This document shows positions 1 to 4,745 of a stretch of DNA of 14,049 nucleotides, one piece after another. Position numbers and translations under genes: made by a program. The notes beneath the pieces are model-generated. The model worked only from the letters and a program-made list of their open reading frames with translations, searched no databases and was not told the origin of the DNA. The DNA is from BS750m-G62 sp964577175. GTDB taxonomy: Bacteria > Planctomycetota > Phycisphaerae > FEN-1346. Location: positions 1 to 14,049 of the forward strand of contig CAZNYC010000109.1 of assembly GCA_964577175.1 (NCBI GenBank), in the 5' to 3' direction. Numbering within the stretch: the first letter of the stretch is position 1; every line of letters starts with the position of its first letter.

Positions 1-354
1 GTCTCCTTTCTGCGGCGAATCGACGACGACGCCGAGGCCGACGCCTTCGCCGGCGTGGCGCTCGACCAGGAGGTTGGCGCTTCGGACCACGGTCTCCAGG
101 ACGCGCGGGCCCCTCTCGTCGCCGAGGGCCCGGCAGACGCCGATGACGTCGACGTGGAGATGGGCGAGGGCGGCGGTGAGGACGAGGGCGACGTCGCGCT
201 CGCTGGCGGGACGGGCCGGGTCGTCGAAGAGGGTGCCGGAGACCGTCTCCGCGGGCGTGGCGACGACGAAGACGGCCGACGGGGAGTCGAGGAGGCGGCG
301 GGCCTTCTCGCGCTTGGCCTGGATCTGGCGGCGGAGATCGTCGACGGTGGGCAT
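1..354 (-). CDS. hypothetical protein, 3' end cut by window edge
   Basis: At least 118 residues read leftward from the ATG at 352-354 to the window edge without a stop. The start overlaps the stop of the upstream gene as TGATG, which indicates translational coupling. The N-terminus is a charged helix (VDDLRRQIQAKREKARRLLD, residues 4-23). A hydrophobic strand follows (AVFVVATPAETVSGTLFDDP, about 27-46), then an Ala/Val/His-rich helical part (about 54-75). The third-base GC pattern fits coding on this strand. I do not recognise the family. The small size and its place in a leftward pair diverging from a phage regulator suggest an early accessory gene of the phage, but that is inference only. 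Confidence 0.6.
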   Translation of the reverse strand, partial: MPTVDDLRRQIQAKREKARRLLDSPSAVFVVATPAETVSGTLFDDPARPASERDVALVLTAALAHLHVDVIGVCRALGDERGPRVLETVVRSANLLVERHAGEGVGLGVVVDSPQKGD

Positions 355-602
355 CAGCGGGATCCTTTCCGTTTGCGGGCGTCGGCGGCGGCCGCGCGGC
401 GCGCGGCGGCGTCGAGGGCCGCGTGGAGAGGGACGCGGATCTGGACGGCCAGGAGGATCTGGCCGTCATCGTCAGTCCGATAAACGGGGTAGGCGCCGCC
501 GGTGCGGAGGCTCTGGCGGTAGGCGGCGCGGAGGTCCTTGACGAGGTCCTCGACGTCCTGCTTCGTCGTCAGGCACAGCGTCGGCGCGATGTGGGGGGAC
601 AT
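354..602 (-). CDS. small hypothetical protein (82 aa)
   Basis: The start at 602 is chosen because AGGAG lies 8 bases upstream of this ATG on the minus strand. An ATG at 647 in the same frame lacks such a site and would overlap the -35 box of a promoter. The product begins MSPHIAPTLCLTTKQDVEDL. It has a predicted strand-helix start, a middle with alternating hydrophobic residues (GQILLAVQIRVPLHAAL, about 47-63) and a basic Ala/Arg/Lys tail. Its stop overlaps the ATG of the next leftward gene, so the two are probably co-translated. I do not recognise the family. The basic tail would allow nucleic-acid contact, but nothing more specific can be said. Confidence 0.6.
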   Translation of the reverse strand: MSPHIAPTLCLTTKQDVEDLVKDLRAAYRQSLRTGGAYPVYRTDDDGQILLAVQIRVPLHAALDAAARRAAAADARKRKGSR

Positions 603-641
603 GGGCGGTCTCCTGCCGAACCAGGGACCCGCCGGGCCGGT

Positions 642-669
642 TTGCATTCGGCCCGGTTTCGTGTATACT
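642..669 (+). promoter_or_regulatory. sigma70-like promoter
   Basis: TTGCAT (642-647) and TATACT (664-669) are separated by 16 bases, close to the TTGACA/TATAAT consensus, in sequence that is otherwise about 70 percent GC. The start would be near 676. This gives a leader of about 370 nt before the HTH regulator ATG at 1045. The same -35 hexamer TTGCAT occurs in the proposed promoter of the amidoligase gene. Confidence 0.55.
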
Positions 670-709
670 TTCCCTCAGCGGCGAGGCATCCAGGCGCACT
701 TCCCGAGCC

Positions 710-736
710 ACCGGACCGACCGGAGCGACCGGACGG
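710..736 (+). repeat. three tandem 9-bp repeats
   Basis: ACCGGACCG, ACCGGAGCG and ACCGGACGG follow each other without a gap, about 35 bases after the predicted transcription start. This could be a small iteron-like protein binding array, or chance repetition of GC-rich words. Confidence 0.4.
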
Positions 737-808
737 CGCGTCCGGCCGGACCCCTTGCGCCGAGGGTGCGGACACAGACGAGCCCCGGCGGCGTCGCGGT
801 GGAAACAC

Positions 809-928
809 GGTCGAGGCGATTCCAGACGCGGACACACACCGGGGCCCAGGGCGTCGAGCGGCGCGGCCGGACCGGCAGAGGCCGGCGGCCGGCAGCCCGT
901 TGGTCGTGTAGGGGTCATCGCCTCGACC
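809..928. repeat. 12-bp perfect inverted repeat, arms 96 bp apart
   Basis: The left arm GGTCGAGGCGAT (809-820) is the exact reverse complement of ATCGCCTCGACC (917-928). The enclosed 96 bases are GC-rich with several internal self-complementary words (CGGCCGG, GGCCGGC). In the leader transcript it could close a structured RNA of about 120 nt. In DNA the arms could be paired binding sites. Confidence 0.4.
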
Positions 929-962
929 TTCATCTTGACGCTGGCAGTATCGACCAGAAAGG

Positions 963-1020
963 CTGGACGAGTCAACAGAAAACCTGGACGAAATGGCGGA
1001 TTTTCCAGCCTTTGCTGGAA
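963..1020. promoter_or_regulatory. operator-like repeats in front of the HTH regulator
   Basis: CTGGACGA occurs at 963-970 and 984-991, exactly 21 bp (two helical turns) apart on the same face of the DNA. A 7-bp inverted repeat TTCCAGC-CTTT-GCTGGAA (1003-1020) lies 25 bases before the regulator ATG. This is the usual place for autoregulation by a Cro/CI-type protein, whose gene follows directly. Binding is inferred. Confidence 0.4.
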
Positions 1021-1044
1021 GTGCCGCCGTGGCAAAGGGTTAGG

Positions 1045-1440
1045 ATGAGCGTGTTTTCCGAGAATCTGCGGCGGACGCTCGATGAGCAGGGGCGCACGAA
1101 GGCGGCCCTGGCGAGGCATCTGGGCGTCGACGCGCACCGGATCACCGACTGGTGCCGGGACAAGGGGGCGCCGACGCCGGAACAACTGGTTGAAATCAGT
1201 CGATTTCTCCAGGTCGACACCGAGGCCCTGCTGGCGCCGGCTGACGACGGCCGAGACGGCGGGGCGGGGCCGGGCATCCCGATCGCGGCGGCCGGCACGG
1301 CCGGCCCGCTGGCGCCGGACAGACCGCCGCCGGACCGGACGCCGTGCCACGTCGCCCGTTTTCAGAGCGGGCCGTTCCTGGTAGAACTGAAGGCGTGGCG
1401 GGTGGACCGCGATCCGTTTGAGGAGGAGGGCGGACCTTGA
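1045..1440 (+). CDS. XRE (Cro/CI) family HTH regulator (131 aa)
   Basis: The frame is open far upstream, but the ATG at 1045 is chosen because the domain begins at once and AAAGGG lies 5 bases before it. Residues 5-64 form a lambda-repressor-like HTH: residues 17-24 and 27-36 (recognition helix, DAHRITDWCRDKG) are followed by the common tail TPEQLVEISRFLQVDTEALL. The rest (about 66-131) is Ala/Gly/Pro-rich, ending in a short beta-like part (RFQSGPFLVELKAWRVD). No LexA/CI peptidase domain is visible, so this is a short Cro- or accessory-type regulator. It heads a rightward early gene cluster and lies just after operator-like repeats, which suggests autoregulation. Its stop overlaps the next gene's TTG start. 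Confidence 0.85.
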   Translation: MSVFSENLRRTLDEQGRTKAALARHLGVDAHRITDWCRDKGAPTPEQLVEISRFLQVDTEALLAPADDGRDGGAGPGIPIAAAGTAGPLAPDRPPPDRTPCHVARFQSGPFLVELKAWRVDRDPFEEEGGP

Positions 1441-1550
1441 GCAAACTCGCAAAGGCGGGCTGCGGCCTGATGGCCCTCGGGCTGTTTCTGCTGGCCCTGG
1501 CGGCCATCGGCGCAATCGTTATCCTTTTCGCCCTGGCCGCGTCCGCGTGA
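1437..1550 (+). CDS. 37-aa single-span membrane peptide
   Basis: A TTG start at 1437-1439 overlaps the stop of the HTH gene (1438-1440). It is preceded by a very strong site, AGGAGGAGGG, ending 6 bases upstream. The peptide has a short basic N-terminus (MSKLAKAG), then an unbroken hydrophobic segment from about residue 10 to 36 (LMALGLFLLALAAIGAIVIL within it), and ends ASA. It would be a one-span inner membrane protein with the basic end in the cytoplasm. The function is unknown. Holin-like, superinfection-exclusion or chaperone roles are all possible for phage proteins of this shape. The strong ribosome binding site and the coupling to the regulator make it likely to be real despite its size. 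Confidence 0.6.
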   Translation: MSKLAKAGCGLMALGLFLLALAAIGAIVILFALAASA

Positions 1551-1599
1551 GGTGAACGAGAGGGCGGCGGGACTCGCCCGTCGCCGACAGGGGGGGAGC

Positions 1600-1905
1600 A
1601 TGGGCCCGATGATCTATTTCTGCCTGGTCGGGGTAGGGGTGTTCGTGGTGGGCGTGGGCGTCGGCTACGGCCTGGCGACGGGCCGGCGACGTGATCTGCT
1701 GGCCGAGGCCCTGGCCGCCAGGGCGAGGGACCGCACGGAGGGCCTGCCGGAACCGACCGACGAGGAGGTGCGGCAGATGGTGGCGGCGGCGATGCTGGCC
1801 CAGGAGGAGACGCCGTTTGCGTATCCGACCCTGGCCCTGGGGACGGCCCTACTGCGGCGGCGGGGGGCGGGCGAGGGGTTGCCAAACGGCGGTTCGGGCG
1901 GATAA
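1600..1905 (+). CDS. membrane-anchored small protein (101 aa)
   Basis: The ATG at 1600 is preferred over a GTG at 1552, because a purine-rich GGGGGGAG lies just before it and the hydrophobic segment then sits at the N-terminus. Residues about 4-24 (MIYFCLVGVGVFVVGVGVGY) form one transmembrane span, followed by a basic stop-transfer (ATGRRRD). An acidic helical region then follows (EPTDEEVRQMVAAAMLAQEE, about 58-77), with a short Gly/Arg tail. The soluble part would be cytoplasmic. It follows another small membrane peptide in the same cluster and ends at tandem stops TAATAG. I do not recognise the family. A role at the cell membrane early in infection is an inference. Confidence 0.65.
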   Translation: MGPMIYFCLVGVGVFVVGVGVGYGLATGRRRDLLAEALAARARDRTEGLPEPTDEEVRQMVAAAMLAQEETPFAYPTLALGTALLRRRGAGEGLPNGGSGG

Positions 1906-1949
1906 TAGGGGCGACGGCGGCGGCGGCCGCCGCTGCGCCTCCGCAGGCG

Positions 1950-1983
1950 AAGGGCGTTCGGGCCCTGACCCGGACGCCCTTTT
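1950..1983 (+). terminator. intrinsic terminator at the end of the regulator cluster
   Basis: AAGGGCGTTCGGG (1950-1962) pairs with CCCGGACGCCCTT (1969-1981) in a 13-bp stem with one U-G wobble and a 6-base loop, followed by the T run 1980-1983. The next gene's ATG is at 1987, so any transcript reading that gene from upstream must pass this hairpin. The core GTTCGGG/CCCGGAC recurs in the terminator at 7587-7628. Confidence 0.75.
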
Positions 1984-1986
1984 CTC

Positions 1987-2532
1987 ATGCCGACGGCTAC
2001 GCCCCTTTTTGACCGCGAACACGTGCATCCGGGCCTCGTGGAGGCGGAGTTGGAGGACCGGCTCGCCGCCCATCTCGAGGCCTCCGGCCTGTGGCACGTG
2101 TATCGCCAGGTGACGGGCCGGGCGCTGTGGGCCCCTTGTTCGCGCGCAGGGGTAATGCGGGCCGACGTGGTCGCCGTGGCCGCGGCGCGGGGCCTGGAGG
2201 CGGGATGGGGCGCCGGGGCTATCGTCTTCGAAATCAAGTGTCCGGACCGCGCGCCCGGACCCGGCCTCTGCCAGGTGATGGACTATCTCTCGTGTACGTT
2301 CCGCCTGCCCGCTGAAGAAATTCTGCCGGCGTTCGGATTCCTGTTCCCGGCCGAGAAGGTCCACGGCCCGCTTGCCTCGGTCCTGTGCCAGAACCGCGCA
2401 GGCACGGCGCGCCTCGATCGCCGTCGGCTGACGTGCTGGTGCGGCGAGCAGCGGGTCGTGACGATCGGCAAAGACGGAACACTCGACGTCGGTACGACGA
2501 ATCTGGGAGAGAAGTTCGGCAGTCGCCGTTAG
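1987..2532 (+). CDS. PD-(D/E)XK superfamily nuclease (181 aa)
   Basis: A RecB/Cas4/YqaJ-like nuclease core is visible. An N-terminal acidic helix (LVEAELEDRLAAHL, 17-30) precedes MRADVV (Asp60), then the strand AIVFEIK with Glu82 and Lys84 (the E-x-K signature), then QVMDY (Gln96 and Tyr100, the QxxxY motif). Such enzymes cut DNA with divalent metal, and in phages they serve in recombination, host DNA breakdown or end processing. No partner recombinase is in the window. Cys51, Cys85, Cys95 and Cys103 are not in an obvious Fe-S arrangement. The start is unusual: the ATG lies four bases after a terminator T run, with no Shine-Dalgarno site, and an in-frame stop at 1966-1968 excludes an earlier start. 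The fold is fairly certain, the exact role is not. Confidence 0.75.
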   Translation: MPTATPLFDREHVHPGLVEAELEDRLAAHLEASGLWHVYRQVTGRALWAPCSRAGVMRADVVAVAAARGLEAGWGAGAIVFEIKCPDRAPGPGLCQVMDYLSCTFRLPAEEILPAFGFLFPAEKVHGPLASVLCQNRAGTARLDRRRLTCWCGEQRVVTIGKDGTLDVGTTNLGEKFGSRR

Positions 2533-2848
2533 GTACTTCCAGGGACAGCCCCCTCTTCCTGGCGCAGGAAACAGCCGCGCAAAGCGGTAGTGTTTATTTC
2601 GCGGGGCGGGGGGCGCGACGCGCATCTCGGCGGGGTCGGCAGGGTGGCCGCGGCGGCGGCCGGACGGCCCGGCGACTCGCCGATCAGATGCATAAATGGG
2701 AATAGATGAACGGACGCCGAGCGCGGCCGGACGGCTCTCGGGCTGGCCGGCAGCGCCGTCGGTGGAGAAGCACCGGCGGGATTTTGCACGCTCGACGCCC
2801 AATCGAGACTCACCTTCTTATCGGCTCTCGGAGAAACGGCCTTGAGAA
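2533..2848. other. 316-bp non-coding region before the methyltransferase
   Basis: No convincing gene is seen on either strand. It contains a palindrome TTCCTG-GCG-CAGGAA (2556-2570) with a further TTCCAG at 2537-2542. A 13-bp direct repeat GCGGCCGGACGGC occurs near 2656 and 2720, and a short palindrome CGGCGA-C-TCGCCG lies near 2670. The TTCC-type half sites resemble those before the HTH regulator. No clear promoter can be drawn, although the small AT-rich patch around 2689-2706 is a candidate. Confidence 0.4.
2556..2570. promoter_or_regulatory. 15-bp palindrome, possible operator
   Basis: TTCCTG (2556-2561) and CAGGAA (2565-2570) flank GCG. With the TTCCAGC/GCTGGAA site at 1003-1020 it shares the half-site start TTCC. 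A regulator encoded nearby may bind both, but the spacings differ (3 and 4 bases), so this is tentative. Confidence 0.3.
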
Positions 2849-3755
2849 ATGCCGAAGGAGAAGATCGTCGCGGCCCTGCGGAAACACGCCGTCCCCATGG
2901 ACTCGATCGCGCCGGACCCGGCGAACGCCAGGCTACACCCGGAGGCGAACCTCGACGCCATCCGGGGGAGCCTGTTGGCGTTCGGTCAGCAGCGGCCGGT
3001 CGTCGTGGACGGCAAGGGCGTCATCGTTGCCGGCAACGGGCTCTACGCCGCGGCCCGGCTGCTGGGCTGGACGAAGATCGCGGCCGTCAAGACCACGCTG
3101 CGCGGGGTCGACCGCATGGCCTACGCCCTGGCCGACAACCGGACGGCGGAACTGGCCGAGTGGGACGAGGCGGCGCTGCTGGAGCAGCTCCAGGCCTTGC
3201 AGGACGAGATCGACCTGGCGACGATCGGCTTCGACGAGGAGGAACTGGCCCGGCTGCTGAACCCGGACCTCAAGGAAGGACTGACGGATCCGGACGACGT
3301 GCCGGAACCGCCGGACGCGGCCACGACCCAGCCCGGCGACCTCTATGCCCTGGGCGACCACCGGCTGCTCTGCGGCGACGCCGGCAGCGCCGAGGACCTC
3401 GACCGTCTGCTGAACGGGGCGACCGTCGACCTCGTGAACACCGACCCGCCTTACAACGTGAAGGTCGAGCCGCGTTCGGCCACGGCCATCGCCGCGGGCA
3501 AGAGTTCCTACCCGGACCTCTCGCGCAAGATGCACCACCAGGGGTTCGACCAGGCCCGCGGCGTCGCCGACCCCAAGAGGGCCCGCAAGAAGATGCGGCC
3601 GAAGGACCGGCCGCTCGAGAACGACTTCCTCTCCGGCGAGGACTTCGATCGGCTGCTCCTGGCGTGGTTCGGCCAGGCGGCCCGCGTGCTGGCGCCCGGC
3701 CGCTCGTTCTACATCTGGGGCGGCTACGCCAACCTCGCAAACTACCCGCGAGCCC
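2849..3755 (+). CDS. ParB-like/DNA methyltransferase fusion, C-terminus lost in gap
   Basis: 302 residues are visible before the N gap. Residues about 15-105 form a ParB/Sulfiredoxin-like domain (SIAPDPANARLHPE, VIVAGNGLYAAARLLGW, YALADNRTAELAEWD). The usual GHGR/GNGR core reads GNGL here, so the conserved Arg is Leu. A linker ending GDLYALGDHRLLCGD (163-177) leads into a methyltransferase with the catalytic NTDPPYNV motif (197-204). This motif marks N6-adenine or N4-cytosine enzymes, and its early position implies the beta order. Between DPPY and ENDFLSGEDF (257-266) lies an insert rich in Lys, Arg and His. The SAM-binding FxGxG motif should follow C-terminally and is missing with the gap. 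Phages use such fusions to modify their own DNA against restriction. Its ribosome site is weak. Confidence 0.9.
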
Positions 3756-3855
3756 NNNNNNNNNNNNNNNNNNNNNNNNNNNNNNNNNNNNNNNNNNNNN
3801 NNNNNNNNNNNNNNNNNNNNNNNNNNNNNNNNNNNNNNNNNNNNNNNNNNNNNNN
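3756..3855. other. 100-N assembly gap
   Basis: Exactly 100 unknown bases, the usual placeholder for a scaffold gap of unknown length. It removes the C-terminal half of the methyltransferase from the left and the C-terminal part of the leftward amidoligase from the right. More genes may be hidden inside. Confidence 0.95.
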
Positions 3856-4260
3856 CTCGTGCTGGGCGGTGGCGTTGATGAGGCGGCGGACCCAATCGGC
3901 GACGTCGTCGAAGTCGCGGCCCGCGACGCTCGTCGCGCCGACGTGGACGTGGCAGCCGCAGGTCCGGTTGACGCGCGCCCCCATCTGTCGGAGGAGGCCG
4001 GCGACGCGCCGAACCTGCTCCAGACCGTCGCGGCCCTGGAGAACCGGGCTGACGACTTCGACGCCCGCGTACCCGCGGAGCGTGGCATGGAGACTGCTGT
4101 CCCGCTGGGCGTTCCTTCCGGCGGGGAAGCCGCCGCCGATCTCCAGCCCCGCGTGGTACCCGCCGACGCGGACGCTGCCGCGGGGCAAAAGGACCTCGAT
4201 TTCGATGCCGAACGTCGCCTCGGCCGCCTTCGGGTTCGCCTCGTGTCGCTGCCTGGCCAT
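3856..4260 (-). CDS. putative amidoligase (Amidoligase_2-like), C-terminus lost in gap
   Basis: 135 residues are visible. The ATG at 4260 is chosen for AAGGAG 6 bases upstream; an in-frame ATG at 4284 lacks one. Motifs match the phage amidoligase family of the glutamine-synthetase-like (COOH-NH2 ligase) fold: FGIEIE (17-22, metal-binding acidic residues), DSSL (54-57), GVEVVSP (66-72), an amphipathic helix, then NRTCGCHVHVGA (98-109). Members of this superfamily use ATP to join an amine to a carboxylate, and are predicted to modify peptides, proteins or small molecules. The gene is encoded against the packaging genes and has its own likely promoter. A gamma-glutamyl cyclotransferase-like partner often accompanies such genes but is not in the visible sequence; it could lie in the gap. 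The substrate is unknown. Confidence 0.8.
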
Positions 4261-4295
4261 CGTCGTCTCCTTGCGAATGCCCATGTTCTATGGAC

Positions 4296-4324
4296 ATTAA
4301 GCCATGAGAATGGCGGTCATGCAA
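4296..4324 (-). promoter_or_regulatory. possible promoter of the amidoligase gene
   Basis: On the minus strand TTGCAT (4324-4319) is followed after 17 bases by CTTAAT (4301-4296), in a local AT-rich patch. A start near 4289 leaves about 29 nt before the ATG, including the AAGGAG site. The -35 hexamer equals that of the promoter at 642-669. Confidence 0.4.
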
Positions 4325-4333
4325 GGCGACTGG

Positions 4334-4345
4334 ATGGAATTCCAT
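4334..4345. promoter_or_regulatory. 12-bp perfect palindrome between divergent genes
   Basis: ATGGAATTCCAT lies about 10 bases upstream of the leftward -35 box and about 90 bases before the terminase operon. The position suits a site acting on both directions. It could also be a chance palindrome, and no binding protein is known. Confidence 0.3.
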
Positions 4346-4436
4346 GCATATTTGGCGGCCGTAAGCGGCGACGGGGGCGCGACTTACGCGCCGGGGCAAA
4401 AAAGGCGGCCGAAATCTCCTCGGAGAGGTGACGCCA

Positions 4437-4745
4437 GTGGCCAAGAAACGGCGGAAGCGGGCGAAGCGGAAAACGGCGAAGCCGGCCGTCTCGGGCCAGC
4501 TCAAGGAGCAGCTCTCGGCCCTGGTCGCCGCGGCGGGGGCGGGGCGGGCCGACCTGGCGTGGCTCGATACGGCCATCCGCGAGGCGGGCTACCTGCCGGC
4601 GGCCGAGGCCGTGGCCGAGAAGGACCTGGAGGTGGCGATGGCCCGCATCGAGCGGATCATGCAGACGGTCGCGACGCCGGCCGAGCCGCTCGCCGGCCGG
4701 GAGTGGGCCGATCGCGTGACGAAGGCCTTTCGGGAGGTGCCCTGA
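4437..4745 (+). CDS. probable terminase small subunit-like protein (102 aa)
   Basis: The GTG at 4437 is chosen because GAGAGG lies about 8 bases upstream; the in-frame GTG at 4428 would sit inside this site. The N-terminus is very basic (AKKRRKRAKRKTAK), followed by helices: QLKEQLSALVAAA, DLAWLDTAIREAGYL, AEKDLEVAMARIERIMQT. The product ends GREWADRVTKAFREVP. Its stop overlaps the large terminase ATG as TGATG. The location directly before the large terminase, the small helical shape and the basic DNA-binding end all fit a small terminase subunit, which recognises the packaging start. I cannot match it to a named small-terminase family, so the assignment rests on context. It could instead be a small packaging accessory. 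Confidence 0.55.
   Translation: MAKKRRKRAKRKTAKPAVSGQLKEQLSALVAAAGAGRADLAWLDTAIREAGYLPAAEAVAEKDLEVAMARIERIMQTVATPAEPLAGREWADRVTKAFREVP

Larger units (their letters stand above)
603..1044. other. 442-bp non-coding region between divergent gene groups
   Basis: No reading frame here looks like a protein; the open frames give Arg/Pro/Gly-rich shadow peptides. The region separates a leftward gene pair from the rightward HTH regulator cluster. It holds a rightward promoter (642-669), three tandem copies of a 9-bp unit ACCGGANSG (710-736), a direct repeat GCGGACACA (near 764 and 828), a 12-bp perfect inverted repeat (809-820 with 917-928), phased CTGGACGA repeats (963-970, 984-991) and a 7-bp inverted repeat (1003-1020). 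It may be a long regulated leader, a structured RNA or a replication/regulation site. The sequence alone does not decide. Confidence 0.5.

Noticed and set aside
710..736. Short tandem repeats considered as a CRISPR remnant
   Set aside because: 9-bp units without spacers do not form repeat-spacer structure. No cas gene is present.
538..1044. N-terminal extension of the HTH regulator to 300 residues
   Set aside because: The upstream part is low-complexity and contains the promoter and repeats. The ATG at 1045 starts directly at the HTH domain with a ribosome site.
2689..2705. Minigene ATG CAT AAA TGG GAA TAG (MHKWE)
   Set aside because: Five codons without a ribosome site and with no sign of conservation that can be seen here.
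2842..4576. Long open frames that read across the 100-N gap on both strands, including a minus-strand frame of 547 codons
   Set aside because: They exist only because N codons are not counted as stops, and their peptides are Arg/Pro/Gly-rich shadows of the methyltransferase and amidoligase frames.
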